Positions 1-12,400 of a stretch of 64,000 bases of DNA are shown piece by piece (within the stretch, counting starts at the first letter, position 1; the number at the start of each line of letters is the position of its first letter). The stretch comes from Sipunculus nudus (Eukaryota > Annelida > Sipuncula > Golfingiida > Sipunculidae). The DNA lies in NCBI GenBank assembly GCA_026874595.1, contig CM049311.1, positions 64,461,953-64,525,952 on the forward strand, read 5' to 3'. The notes under the pieces are model-generated. The model was not told the DNA's origin, ran no database searches, and worked only from the letters and a program-made list of their open reading frames with translations. Position numbers and translations under genes: made by a program.

Positions 1-539
1 TCTTCCAAAGCCAGTCACTACCAAGTCTACTAAGCGGCAGCAGGGAATTATTAAATTCCAAGTAAACTTTGATGGGTTTAAGCTGGGATAAGGCCTACAA
101 ATTACTGTACTTTTTAAGTAATAAAATGAATTTCAGTTGGAAATTTTTGCTTACTTTTTTGGTATCAAAACCATGGGCCATGGGTCCCCAATGGGTGGCT
201 CATAGCTCACATTATGCGGGGACCAATGAGCCACTACAGACCACATTTCATGAGCTTCAACAGGGCTAGTGCTGTTCAAGACAGTTATCTGCTACTACCC
301 TTGGTGTAAGCTTAGTACAAGTGCTATACATACATGATTGATAGATACACCTATTTGCACTGATACGCATTTCACTGCAAAAAATATGGAAAATGGCTCA
401 TCGGACCCCAGCTCCCCCTACTTCTTATCATCCAAAATTGAATTATTAAATTGCCAGTAGCCTGGCCCTCGTTCAGTTTAATTGTGAAATATAATCATTA
501 TACAATCATGATCAGAAAATACCAACCTCAATATTTTAC

Positions 540-1215
540 ATGCTTAAATAGGTACTAGACGGCTGGTATATATACGGTCTATCCTAGTATGAATATTATA
601 ATCTGAACTATGATAAGTAAAACTTCTCTCATCTGGGTTTATCATACGAAACGTGACTGACAACATATATTTACTTTTTATAACATTTAATTCATTGTTC
701 CCAATTAAACAATCTCTCAATGTTGGACTGCCCCCTGTTTGTCCTTTGATACATTCTCTATATGAAATTGAAATCTCCCATTAAAATTACGGGACATTTA
801 ACAAAATCTTTGGATAGAACATAGTTTGGTATGGACTTAAAAAAAGTTCGGTGTTCATTTTTCTTTTTTGGACAATATATATTTATAAGATTATAACTAG
901 TATGGCTAAAATTTAAAACAATACTTAAATTCTGCCCGACAGGTCAAATTTATGTTGTTGTACATCAACACCACATGTACCTGAAATCAAGATAGCTGTA
1001 CCATTTTTCCGGTTCACACAGTCGCTACAATAGAATTTACCTTTCCATGATTTAACAATATTATTGAATTCAACAGATGATAAAAACGTTTCTTGCAACC
1101 CTAAAATGTTTAGTTTATACTTTTTAATAAAATTCAACACCGAGTCCTGTTTGTCTCTTGTACCTAATCCTCTAATATTTAAAGAAGCGACAGTGAAAAG
1201 TCAAAAGAGAATGGG
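540..1215 (-). pseudogene. LINE ORF2 endonuclease domain, broken
   Basis: The reading frame at 925-1140 contains LNILGLQETF, typical of the first strand of APE-like retrotransposon endonucleases. The upstream continuation (about 1,150-1,215) reads like the usual 'NIRGLG...RDKQDSV' start. After a stop the homology resumes in other frames: a VILMGDFNF segment (the catalytic GDFN motif) near 790 and an SFTYHSSDYNIHTRIDRIY segment near 570-620, matching the domain's C-terminal end. The domain cannot be translated intact. No RT domain follows. Confidence 0.7.
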
Positions 1216-1220
1216 AAAAC

Positions 1221-2191
1221 TCATTCCGCAGAAGAGTTCGTCACTTGAGTGAATGGGGGTCTTGGGCCTAACACATCCGCCAGGGGCTCGTCCATCTGTT
1301 CGTCGGCGGGTATATAATCAGCAGGTGAATCAACGGGAGACGGAGCATCTAAAAGTGTAGTCCGGGGCCTGGTCTGGGTCCTTGCATCTGGAGGTGTTGG
1401 GAGCCTACGCTTCCTACTCAGCGTGGATGACCCAGAGACATCACCAACGCTGTCATCTATAACCAAGCGCGGGAATTCGTCGTCGCTGTCATCCTCATTG
1501 GCACCTTCTGGGGACAGTTCTGGTTGTGGCACGGTTTCTGGTCTCTCGGGCACTGGTCGGTCTCGGGGTTCAGGTTCAGGTTCAGGTTCTGTATGAGTGC
1601 GAGCACGCTCTGGGCAATATCTCTGAAGATGCCCTTCCTGTCTACACACTCAGCAAACACGTGTCTAACCCAGTAGTGGACATAGGCAACATACCTACGT
1701 CCACCTTTAGTATATTCCATACGGTCCGGCAACTCTTTATTCACAAACATCAACGCTTCCCGATTGAGCATGGGAAGTTCAGTCCCTTGCCACAGCTTGT
1801 GGCGACACGCCTTCAAAACTTTACCATAAAGTGACAAAGAGTCTGTGATTAATTGATGGGGGACATCGAGCGGGAGTCCTCTCAGGCTAACCCAAATTGG
1901 TTTCGTGGTATCAGGCAAAAAGGTCTCTAATATTATGCCGCAACACTGCACACCCGTCACCGCGACAGTCTCAGCTTCATCGGGGCTGCTCATCACAAGC
2001 TGCAGATTGGTGGTTGAAATCGGATGAGCTGCACGTAGGCTTTTACCATATACTTGAACCAATTCTCGTATTGCATCATGTACTTCAGGCACCGTAAACT
2101 GATGTAGACAGATCACAGAACAATCTGCGTTGCGAAGAGAGTTCATTCTGCCAGCAACAGGACGCAAAGTCCCCAATGGGTTAGAAGTCAT
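1221..2191 (-). pseudogene. LINE ORF1-like nucleic-acid-binding protein, frameshifted
   Basis: Two overlapping minus frames make up one former ORF1. The frame at 1457-2191 (244 codons) carries an RRM-like body with GIILETFLPDTTKPIWVSLRGLPLD, typical of the RNA-binding part of L1/Tx1 ORF1. The other frame (1221-1649) carries a CCHC zinc knuckle, CRQEGHLQRYC, then a Pro/Glu-rich tail ending TNSSAE. Joining them needs a frameshift near 1,650. In the knuckle frame the second position of the C-x2-C motif is a TGA stop, so the protein is dead in this copy. Confidence 0.65.
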
Positions 2192-2200
2192 CTCAGGATG

Positions 2201-4620
2201 AAGATGCTTGCCGAAAGGAAAGACTCCGAACCAGGCAAGTATCTAGAAAAAGATCATACTATAGAAATGATCCCTAAAAGTATGATCTCCGTCTGTCTGT
2301 TTTGGCCCAATTTGAGTGATAGTAACTTATAAATCAGGAGTTTTTGACTTATCGGGATGAAATTGAAATTTTGCATGTCCATTCATCTTGTGTAGCATTC
2401 TTGATCATACACAAGAAATTTGCTTACATCTACAATCAGTTTCATCTAGCGTCCATCTGAATGTTTGTTTTTTTCTTATTGACACATAATGTTTATATCT
2501 CAGGAGTCATCCGCTATAATGGCCTGAAATATGGCTTTCCCGGTCCCTCTCGGATAGCTTTCTAATAAACAAGATAGGTGGCGCAACATACAATCTTGTA
2601 AATGTATTTGTGAAATACATTTCTTGTTGATCAAACTTTTTATTAGTGAATGATCGAAGACCAGGTCCTTTATTGGTGATGCAGCTAATTTATGGTTTGG
2701 CACGAAGTCACTTAAAGAATACTTCAAAGTTAGCAAGATGGACTAAAATTTGTGTTGATCATATAATTAAAGTACTAGCTGATAAACGGGGCTTTTATGG
2801 TGCTTAACTGGGGGAAGTATTAGAGCTGACGAGGAATGTTGGCTCAATTTTTCTATTCTTAAAGTTAAAATAAAATGTAGATTTTCAGTGGAAAACTGTC
2901 TCAATAAGATATGTAGGCCTAGAAATATTTTCACATTTATTTTGCGGCGCTGTGCTCGTTGCAAGAAATTCATGCTTCGGAATTTACCTTGAAAACTTGG
3001 TCAGTGATGATGTTTAATTACTTTTGCGAACCGGGATTATGGAGCTGTTCCTAAAGAATTTTGAATGTGCATACCTCGTTAAAGCTAGCAGAAGCGAACC
3101 CATGGGAGGTCCAGGGGGTCCTGACCTTTTTTAAAAGAGGTTCAAACCAATTTTTGCGGCCAGGACCCCTCCCCCTTTTTTTCAGTTCCTTAATTTTTAT
3201 CGGGACCTTTTATTATGTATTGTCATTAATCCTACTGGACCCCTCCTTTTCCAAAATCGAGAGGAAAATGTTTCTTACATTAACAGACCATGCTTTTGGG
3301 TCATGACAGGGTCAAATGTCAAACATGCTTAAATTGGTCACTGGCAGCAGATGTTATTCATATATATATGCACAATGGACACCAAGCGACCACGGAGGCA
3401 TTCCAGTCTTTGCCGAAGGCAGTTCGATCGGCTATTTTTTAATGATGTGTATATTAAAATTTATTTAAACTATTATTGGTCACTGCATGCGGGGAGAATT
3501 CAATGGCGTAGAAAAGGTTTTTTTTTCATTAGGGGGTATGATTGGCGCGACAAAGCTGAAATTATTTTTCAAAGTTAATTGGTGCAATTTAAAGAATTAA
3601 TTTTTTAGTGAAATTTCGATTAAAATGAACATACGAATTACCATTGAATATCAGATTACATATTTGTAGGATAATAAATGATTACCGTATATGATTACAA
3701 ACACATGGAAACTTGGGCTTTGATGATTATATGATTGACTGGTATTGAGATTTTTTTTTACTTTTGTTTACTGAGCTAACTTTCAGAAATGCTTGGCAAT
3801 AACGATGACTGTTTCCTTTGTCGTGTTGTCGGAACGTTACACGGGCACAATTCACAACATTAAACCGAGAAGATTTTGACTTAAGATCCAGGCACTTTCT
3901 ACTGAGATTTAATTAAGACCAACATGTCAAGGACCTTTTGATTGTCATAATTAATTCATTTCATAAAAAAGCTCGAATTTCGTAATAATAGCCATACTGA
4001 TCGCCATGAAACTTAATTTATTCAGAGGGATAACTTCAGCAGTTTCATATCACTGATTATGCCACCTTTATGTTTTTCCCACTGTTTAATCAAACAAATG
4101 TTTCAACTGAAAAGGTAATACAAGAGACAAGTTCATTCCAACATGTGTTGTCGTCTGGAGGAATGAATGCCCAGCAATTTCTTAATATGCGATATATGGA
4201 CATTATAAGCCCATTGACAGTGAACATTCACACTAAAACTAATACTTTTAGCAATCCTGAAAGTTGGTGTGCTTACTGATCAGTCATATTGTTGGTTACC
4301 AAATACTATAGTGGCACCTACAGTTGCCGTTATGTCAAGGCTTGCAAACAGTTACTTCCCATTGGATAAAAAATTGACGTGTGTCACGAATAAATAAAAT
4401 CCTATAAATCCTATATTTTTATCTGAAAATTCATACTTAACATTTCTCAGCAATGCTTGCAAAGATGAAGATCAACACGTTGATCCTGGGTAACCTCGCA
4501 TCTACTACAACTTGATGTTTGCACATTTTATATTGTTGTTTCAACGCATTGAGATAATGAAGGTTGCGACAAAGCACATCATATAAATAGTTCCAAGTAT
4601 TCAGAAATATTCAAGTACTC
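2201..4620. other. No gene seen; AT-rich spacer
   Basis: No coding signal is supported here. A stretch at about 3,110-3,262 (tracts rich in GGGTCC and CCCCTCC around a 'TTCAAACCAATTTTTG' core) resembles the short MITE-like repeat at 41,750-41,893 and is probably a degraded relative. Short open frames are scattered and match nothing I recognise. Confidence 0.5.
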
Positions 4621-4624
4621 AGAA

Positions 4625-4985
4625 CGGCTTCTGTAGCTCATGATCAGGCGTAAAGCGCAAGACTCAAAGCCGGGAGATCGTGAGTTCGAATCTCAGCCGA
4701 GGCGGTAAGATTTTTCACGGTCGACCCCCACCCAGGGTGAGCGCTCTGCGGGCTTAGGCCTAATGGGGAGACTGTGTCCAACAGTCAAGTGTCAGTCACT
4801 AACGTCGGTGTTATGACCCAGCAATGGGGATGACACACACCCAGGAGTGGTACACCGATCCTGCATGGTTTACACCAGGAGGATAACCGGTTTAAGCTCC
4901 TGTCACCTCGTCCGAAACCGCAATGGAACTCTGCAGATGTACATTGTTATAGTTAATCAAGCATTTTAAATGGAGGCGGTTACCT
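4625..4985 (+). mobile_element. tRNA-derived SINE
   Basis: The head has pol III promoter boxes in tRNA order. A box-A-like TAGCTCATGATCAGGCG lies at about 4,634-4,650 and a box B GAGTTCGAATCTC at 4,682-4,694. About 280 bp of unrelated body follows and then a C-run/A-run (4,990-5,008). It does not fold into a full tRNA cloverleaf with a CCA-ready acceptor stem, so I call a SINE rather than a tRNA gene. Family and exact 3' end are uncertain. Confidence 0.6.
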
Positions 4986-6590
4986 CTACCCCCCCCCCCC
5001 CAAAAAAAACAAACTAATCAGAAATATGAATTATTGCCTGTCCATGCCTAATAAACATAAAGTGAGAAGATTCCCCCCCCCCCCCCTTTTATTTACAAAT
5101 ATATTTGCAGACATACTTGCAAAATACTCGCCCAATAGGCAAATAGATTTGAAGAATATCAGATGCATGACCGTAGGAGTTACTGTATATTGCCAGTAAT
5201 GCTAGAATGTGATATGATTCAATATATACTTACTTCAAACATATATATTAGAGAAGTCATGCCATCTGTGTGTGTTTTATTTCATTTCTGATTCTTTAGA
5301 TAATTATGGTTATCTGAAATTTCTCTTACAAACAAAAGTCGGGTGAACAATTATCGATACATTATTGATATTCAAACATAGAGAAATTCATTATTTTAAA
5401 AGGTGAATATGAAACCGTTTATCACATACAGACAAAGCGTAATACATATGTTAAAACATATATGTTATTTTCACATAATAATGTTCCTCATTAAAAGTAA
5501 GTCAACAGATTTGACAAAAATAACTGATGTCAGTGTAAACAACCCTTCAGTGTGAAAATGAGACTTGTTGTAGGTACAAGATCTGAGTGCATAGCTTAGC
5601 CTATTGGTACCAGATAATTCCTACGCTATCCAAATATTTCTGTCACCAAAATTACGCTATTTCTTATTTTTGGTAAACCTATAAGACATTGCAAAATATT
5701 TCTAGTATGACGATTTTTCACATTACTTTCACTTATTATTTAAGAAACCTCATAAGAAAACCCATTTGAATTATGGGCAATCGAAGTTAACACTTCAGGA
5801 GGATGTTTTGTGAAGTTGTATACACTGAGTCATTTTTTCTTTAAATTTATTGAATACATGTCTTAGAAAGAAATATGCTACACTTATTAAGTAAGCAGAT
5901 TTTCTCTACTTATGATCTTGTAAAGCATGTGATCTTTTATGTTTATCTATGACATTACTGACATGTTTGGTATGTGTCAGATCAGTCAGTTTGACGCAAA
6001 ATATACACTTTTCACAGGAATATATTAAGTAGAATATTATTATTATAATTTTGTCGTTGATATATAAATGGATGACACATTTTCTTCAGATTTGTCCTGC
6101 TTTTTAACTGCTGCATATTGCAGATGATATGTCCTTCCTTAATACTAAGTGATATAACGTATTACAAAAAATACTTAATTTCAAGTGTTATAACGCACAT
6201 GGGTAAAACCTATTTTCCATTCATCATTCAAAGTATGAACAAAACTGGTTAAAGCAACTCTTTAACATTTGACATACAAATTTGTAATAACACTAAAATC
6301 AATTCTTTGAAGTAAAAATTCATTCAAAATCTCAATTTTTCCGGCTTGAAACTTATTATGCATATTCATCTTGGATAGCCTTTCCTGTTGTATGAGCCTA
6401 GTTCTACTGGTTCCAAATGTAATCCAGATGATACCATGGAGTCACCCTTGGGCACTGTGATTCAAGTTTAAAAATAAAAAAGAGTAAACATCTTTGAAAT
6501 AAATAGTGGACAAAGGGTAAAATTAGCGTTAATGCCCTATTTATTATCACACACTGAATAAAGATGTGCTGCGCATACCACAATTAAATA
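4986..6590. other. No gene seen; homopolymer C tracts and AT-rich spacer
   Basis: Long C runs occur near 4,990 and 5,073. The rest, to 6,590, is AT-rich with no supported ORF or repeat structure. Confidence 0.45.
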
Positions 6591-6745
6591 CAGTGGAACC
6601 CCGTCTTGTGACCACTCCACAATTACGACCACTTTTCTTGGTCCTGAATATATGATTTGCATAACTTAGAACTTCACTAATACGACTACCCCAAATTACG
6701 ACCACTTTGGTCAGTCCCAAAGGTAGTCATAATTGTGGGGTACAT
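6591..6745 (+). mobile_element. pogo/Tigger-like terminal fragment
   Basis: After a TA dinucleotide at 6,589-6,590 the sequence begins CAGTGGAACCCCGTCTTGTG and repeats the motif AATTACGACCACTTT as subterminal repeats. This is the usual design of pogo/Tigger TIRs (TA target, CAG start, a 'GTTATAACGACC'-like core). I could not find the opposite TIR, so this is one end only. Confidence 0.5.
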
Positions 6746-6979
6746 ATATCGCCGTGTACAAGTCCCAAAGTTAGACACTTACATGGCGCACATCCCCTGA
6801 ATGCAAATTAGAACCGTGCGCAGGCCGAATTTTAGAGCCTGCACCCGCCCCGCAGCTGAGAAAACCCACCCTGCATCAACAAAGAAAAAACATGACCCGC
6901 ACCCGCCCTGCATATTTACCTTTTAGCCTGCACCCGCCCAGCACTTTTACCAAAAATTACCTGTTACCTGCATACAAAC

Positions 6980-8250
6980 AAAGGGAAACAAACACATAGA
7001 AAAAAAAAAAAAAAAAAAAAAACTAGACGACCAGAGGTCGAGCGCTTGCCGGAAGTTGAAATGACAGACAGACGGACAGACGATACAGAGTGTCGGTTTT
7101 TCATCAATTGAGAGTGAATGCTGAGGAATAAGGGCCTGTAGAATAACATATATAACACAAAATAACATGAAAGCATACAAAGCTGACAACAACTGACAAA
7201 CGGAAAGGCATCCTGCAAACTAACACATTTAAGATAACATATGATAAGCTAAACATATGGAGAAGGTATATAGAAACAAAATGAGTTATAGTTTGTGCAG
7301 ATAAAGTTCACAAATTTTTAGGAAAGGCCAACCACTGATATGTAGCAGTTGTTCGAGTGCAGCGCCCCCTAGCAACCATATCCTTAAGATGAAAAAAAAA
7401 ACTATTTCGAGATAATAGTGTATGAAATCAGCTGTACTAGTTTCAAAAGGATTCCTGCAAAACTGTGGTCTGTACAATGGTATATGTGACACGCAAAAAC
7501 CAGCAAGCAGGCGAATTTGAGGACAACTGATATACAGACAGACACACTGACAAAGTGAGGCAAGATTGAGACCAGATTAATTAATCAAACTATGAAAAAA
7601 AACTCAGAGGAAGAAAATAAGCTATAGTTTCTGTAATTGAGGCTTTGGGTTTTTGAGATAAAGCCTATATAATGATATGTGTGCGAGTGTCGTGTGCAGC
7701 GCCACCTAGCGGCCATATCCAGAAAATGTAATATATGTTTCAAGATATTATTGTATGACATAATATGCACCAGTTTCAAAAGGATTCTTCAAAAACTGTG
7801 GCCTGTAGAATGCTATATGTTAGACCAAAGAACCAGCAAACAGGCGAATTTGAGGACAACTGTCAAACAGACGGACACAGTGACTAAGTGACAGAGGACC
7901 AAAACCAGATGACGGTTATGGAAAAGACTTGGGGAAGAAATAAGCTATAGGTTATGAAATTGAGGCTTATACTTGGGAGGTTTGCATCCAGCGCCCCCTA
8001 GCGGCCGTACTAAAAAATGAAAAAAAAAAATTTGATATATTAGTGTAGGACTTACGATATGTCAGTTTCAAAAATAACAAAGTTAGAAAAATAGGTCCCC
8101 TTATTTTCAAATATCATGAATTTTCCCCGATAATTCGTAACCATGGTTACAGTAAATTTGAGGAACCTACACACCAGAAGAAAGGCCTTGGAATGATGCT
8201 TTAAATGAACTATGATTGAAGTAGTTACGACTGATAGTAACAAAGATATG
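6980..8250 (+). repeat. Dispersed tandem-core repeat, 'GCTTGCCGGAA' family, copy 1
   Basis: It starts near 7,021 with ACTAGACGACCAGAGGTCGA and GCTTGCCGGAA. About 300-bp units repeat imperfectly at 7,300-7,600, 7,600-7,920 and 7,920-8,050. Each contains 'GCAGCGCC(A/C)CCTAGCGGCC', 'CAGTTTCAAAAGGATTC' and a run of CAGACAGAC. The same family, same order, is at 18,026-19,342. The stop-free stretches here are repeat by-products, not genes. Confidence 0.65.
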
Positions 8251-8261
8251 AAGAAATAAGT

Positions 8262-8298
8262 GACCCATGGGTCATGACGCTCTGCCGACTGACATGTT
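8262..8298 (+). mobile_element. Helitron/pearl-like element, 5' end (copy 1, split)
   Basis: It carries the family's conserved start, AAGTGACCCATGGGTCATGA then CGCTC. The core GACCCATGGGTC is a perfect palindrome. The copy is interrupted at 8,298 by the LINE and resumes at 11,063. Confidence 0.65.
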
Positions 8299-11062
8299 AG
8301 ATATATAACCTTTATTTATTTTTTATTTTACGTGGATAACACACGGTACACATGGACCACTAGGTGATCTCCACGGACATATATAAATAAGATACTAATA
8401 GTAATAATAGTTATAATAATATATTTGAATGAATTTAAACTCAAACATACAATGGTAAACGATAATGCAAAATAATATGCACACATAGTACGCTGAGAAC
8501 CTTAGTAAACATATTGATCACAATAACAATTGTTCAACAAATATGAAAAACCTGGCATATTAGTTCTGTATATCAGCATAAAATCTCTTCGTATCAACAA
8601 TAAAGTTACATGTTTAAGTTAACATTTTTCTATTCACAGAGTATTTGCCACCATCAGACCCTCTCAGGAGCCATGTAACTTTTGTTTGGTCGTCAACTTG
8701 CTCCAGGTTTACAATATCTTTAATGGAAGACATGAGCTTAATACGCTGGGACGTGTAGGTCGGGCAGTGAAGAAGAAAATGAGCTGAGTCTTCTTCCTTT
8801 TTTTTACAGGCAGGACAGATTAGGTCATCGCTCAGCCCGTATGCTCTAAGGTGTTTTTTTTAGAGGACTCAAACCAAGACGTAATCTAGTCAAATGAACT
8901 GATGCAGTTCCTAAATTTAACGAAAACAATGGATTCTTCCAAACAAAAAACATAGCATTGATCTTATTTATGAAAGCTTTGGGATCATCGACGTTTGTGA
9001 CTTCGGCTGTCAAAGAGTTCCAGTCTCTGATGGTTTCCAGAATATATGAATTATAATATTTTACTGATTTGTGACGAGGATAACATAACTGCGCCGAGTT
9101 TCTCAAAGAATATGATGTTTTTTCTTCAACTCTTTTAGGGAGAAGTGACACTAGGTAATCAGGAGCCTGGTTATTTATCATTCTGTGAAATAGTATAAGT
9201 CGATTACGTTTCCTACGATCACTAAGGGAACACCAGTCAACTTCGTCAAATAATTTTTTTGTGCTTTTAACTTTGAACGCACCTGTGCAAAGTACAGCTG
9301 CCCTCCTCTGAATGGATTCTAATTTCTCGTTCAAATACATTGACATGTTGTCAAAAACAACGTTACAATATTCTAATATAGGACGAATCATAGATATATA
9401 AATTTGTTCCAGAGCTTTCCTGGGCAGTAAGTGCTTTACTCTGAAGAGAGATGACACTCGCTTCTGGGCTTGCAGGGTTATATTACTGATGTGAGAATCC
9501 CAGGACATGTTATCTGTAAGCTCCAGACCAAGATGCTTATGAGAATTAACTCGCCTTAAGCATTTGTTATCAAAATATAATTTTATATCCGAATAATCGT
9601 TTTTATGACCGGTAGATATTATCATATACTCCGTTTTTTCGGCACTGAATGTAACCCTCCATTGTTTGGCCCACTGGTGTATTTTAGTAAGATCACTGTT
9701 AATTTGTTCAGTGCAACAATGCATGTCACGGAATGGCCGTAGTATCGAAGTATCATCAGCGTACAGATATATCTCAGAATCAATATCGTCAACTATATCG
9801 TTAATAAATATTAAGAAAAGGAGTGGCCCAAGGATAGAGCCTTGAGGAACACCTGCCGGTACTTCAACCCAACTGGAAACCGCACCTTCTAAGCATACCC
9901 GTTGTTTCCTCTGTGCCAGGTATGATTTAAACCATTGCAATAACATTCCTTGTATACCAAATTCATGCAACTTAAACAATAACCCATTATGAAATACTCT
10001 ATCGAAAGCTTTACTTATGTCGAGATAAACTATACAAATACTATTACCATCGTCCATTTCTTTATAGATCCTGTTGGTTATATATGTTAACTGGTTTGTT
10101 GTACTATCAGACGTTCGGAACCCGGAGTTCCTCTCAGTTAACAAATGATTCCTCATACAGAAGGAATATAGTACTCTATGGACATTTTTTTTCAAAAACC
10201 TTAGCTACACAGCTCAAAAGTGATATAGGCCTATAATTATTAACATCGTGTTTGTTACCCTTCTTATGTACAGAAGTAACGTTGGCCCTTTTCCATTCAT
10301 CTGGATAAACTCCAGTCTTAAGTGATTCGTTAAAGATAATTCTGAGTGGTATATATACGGAAAAGGCAGTCTCTTTCAACAGCCTATTACTTATGCCGTC
10401 TGGACCAGTAGCTTTCTGTACGTTAAGTAACCTAAGAGTAGATCGAAATGACCTCCTCATTAGTAATTTCTAATGATTCTAATCTTGAAGAATTTTTAAA
10501 TTTAAATTGTGGAAGAGTGAAGTTGTCCGTAAGAGCAGGCAGCGTGGATTGGTTTTTAAAATGATCATTAAATATTTCGGCCTTTGCAAAATTTGAGTTA
10601 AGTGAAGCTCCATTTTCTAAGATCGGAGGTATAAGTACATGGCGTTTGCCTCCATACAATGACTTCAAAATCGACCAATATCGTTTTTGGTTACAAGGTT
10701 TTGACAAAGTTTCAGCTTGTTTTTCGTAATATATTTTCTTCTGGAGGCGGATTTCTGATTTAACCCAACTCCGATATAGGTTTCGTGTATCCTTATTCAA
10801 TTTCGTTTGTTTTTTTTGCATAGCGCGCACACCACCTATTTCTTAGTCTTATCAGTTTTAATATGCGGCGTGTCATCCATGGTTTATCTTTTTCACGAAC
10901 AATTACTGTTCTACATGGTATGTACACCTTAGCTAATGACAAAAATTTTAAGTTAAAATAATTTACTCTCTGGTTTAAACCTGGTAAAGAATCGAAGATA
11001 TCAGACCATGGGGTATTCAGTAAAGCATGCCGCAATCCATTCAAATCGGCATTATTATATTT
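8299..11062 (-). mobile_element. 5'-truncated jockey-type LINE with target duplication
   Basis: This non-LTR retrotransposon lies on the minus strand. CTGACATGTT occurs immediately left (8,289-8,298) and immediately right (11,063-11,072) and is the target-site duplication. The 3' end is an A-rich tail (minus strand AAAATAAAAAATAAATAAAG, near 8,310-8,330). The 5' end stops in the linker before the RT domain, so the endonuclease is missing: a standard 5'-truncated insertion. It sits inside the Helitron-like copy whose two parts flank it. Confidence 0.85.
8614..11061 (-). pseudogene. LINE reverse transcriptase ORF2, frameshifted
   Basis: Consecutive minus frames at 11,061-10,793, 10,830-10,432, 10,460-10,176 and 10,195-8,846 encode one protein in order. 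They cover the pre-RT linker with DKPWMT, the RT fingers, palm motifs LDISKAFD, GVPQGSILGPLL and YADDTSI, then the thumb with LTRLRLGLSPLK. After one more shift near 8,855 comes a C-terminal zinc knuckle (CPACKKKEEDSAHFLLHC), with the stop at 8,614-8,616. Four frame changes are needed, and three fall on runs of eight T. The catalytic YADD is intact but the copy cannot make a full protein as sequenced. Assignment to the jockey/CR1 supergroup is from overall motif style. Confidence 0.85.
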
Positions 11063-11960
11063 CTGACATGTTGACAATATGTCCTTGCACAGGAAACTAA
11101 CCAAGATAATATAGGTGGTATCATCATTCATGCATATTTTAAGTTCATCAAGACCCATTAGCACATCAAATTTGATGACAATCCAACCAGCCTTTCCTGG
11201 CAATTTGTATTTTTCATTACTTCTGGGATGCTCAAACATACCCCAAAACTCTGAGAATATAGGTCACAGTGACCCAATTTCAGGTTTGGAGGAGAGACTT
11301 TTGAGGAACTCTCAGGATGCCAAGTGAGAAGATTCTGCTTCGAATGGTTATGATTTGCGCCCTACTTTGGTATCAAATTTTCATATATTCTGGGGTGTGC
11401 TTATAAGCCCCATTGCTCATAGAATATGGGTAACAGAGACCTAATTGCAGGTTTCCATGGATATTTTTTTTATTGACCTCCCTGCCCTGTTAACAGACGA
11501 CCGTTTCTTTGAAGCTCTAAAAAATAGAAAGAAAATGCATAAAAACTGGGGGGAAAATCCAGGTGGCGCCACCAGTCTGCAAGACCTGATGAAACACTCC
11601 ATGATGTCTATGCCTGCAAAGAATCATGACAATCAATGCACAATTTGTTGAGATACTAGAGCTTTTGTATCAAATTTTTAGTTGTTCTTTGGGGTACTTC
11701 AAAGCCCTATAGCCCAGAGGTTATGGGTAACAGAGACCTAATTCCTGGTTTCCAAACAGACTTTTAATGGGCCTCCCTGCATGTCATGAAAGAAGATTCT
11801 AGGTCCAGTGGTTACGATTTGTGTCTTGTAAACATATGACCGCATCTTTTAAGGTCTAAAAAAAAATAAAGAAAAAAAAAAAATTTAAAAAATACAGGTC
11901 GTGCCACCAGTCTGCAGAAAGTGATAAAAAATTCCATGACTAATATCTATGCAAAGAATC
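11063..11960 (+). mobile_element. Helitron/pearl-like element, remainder of copy 1
   Basis: The sequence from GTCCTTGCACAG at 11,081 onward matches 37,430-38,600 in order, including 'GATGACAATCCAACCAGCCT', 'GAGAATATAGGTCACAGTGA' and 'GAAACACTCCATGAT'. This is the internal part of the same family as 37,378-39,600. The 3' hairpin end is absent, so the copy is truncated near 11,960. Confidence 0.65.
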
Positions 11961-12400
11961 ATTGTAATCAATGCATTAGTTGTTCAGATACTTGAGCGTC
12001 ATTGATTTACCATATACCAAATGTAATTGTTTACTGCTATATAACTGGAAATGTCAGTATTTTGGACACACTGATCAAATAATGCCTTTTTGTCTCCTTT
12101 AAAAGAATAAATTCAGCATATTCAGATATTTATCTGGCGACATAAATAAACAGACCTATGTCTTCCATGCACATGGGGCTATATATTTTGGAATATAAAA
12201 CAACACCTATGCCAACAACTACACTTACTCCTCACTAGCTGCAGCAGCTTGAGATTCTTTCCACCCCTAATCCTCCTACACACTTCAATATTTGTAAAAA
12301 AATGGATCTGGAATCAATCCCCCCCCCCCCCCCCACCAAAAAATGAATGATTGAGGTGCATCGCTGTATGTAGAAAGAACCACAGCTGACATACTGAAGT
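11961..12400. other. No gene seen; spacer with poly-C
   Basis: The stretch holds a long C run near 12,319-12,336 and no coding signal. Confidence 0.4.

Larger units (their letters stand above)
480..2200 (-). mobile_element. LINE fragment, 5' half (ORF1 plus endonuclease), decayed
   Basis: On the minus strand an ORF1-like protein is followed by the start of an APE-type endonuclease, the usual gene order of an L1-like non-LTR retrotransposon. No reverse transcriptase follows: recognisable coding ends near 540. The piece is therefore a 5' portion that has lost its 3' end, unlike the common 5' truncation. Frameshifts and stops break both parts. I see no target duplication. The clade (L1/Tx1-like) is inferred from ORF1 type and gene order. 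Confidence 0.7.

Noticed and set aside
4625-4706. Possible tRNA gene
   Set aside because: A- and B-box-like motifs are present, but the acceptor and anticodon arms do not pair well and a SINE-like body follows.
10793-11239. Single 148-codon protein
   Set aside because: The first part is antisense Helitron-like repeat beyond the LINE boundary at 11,062; only the later part belongs to the LINE.
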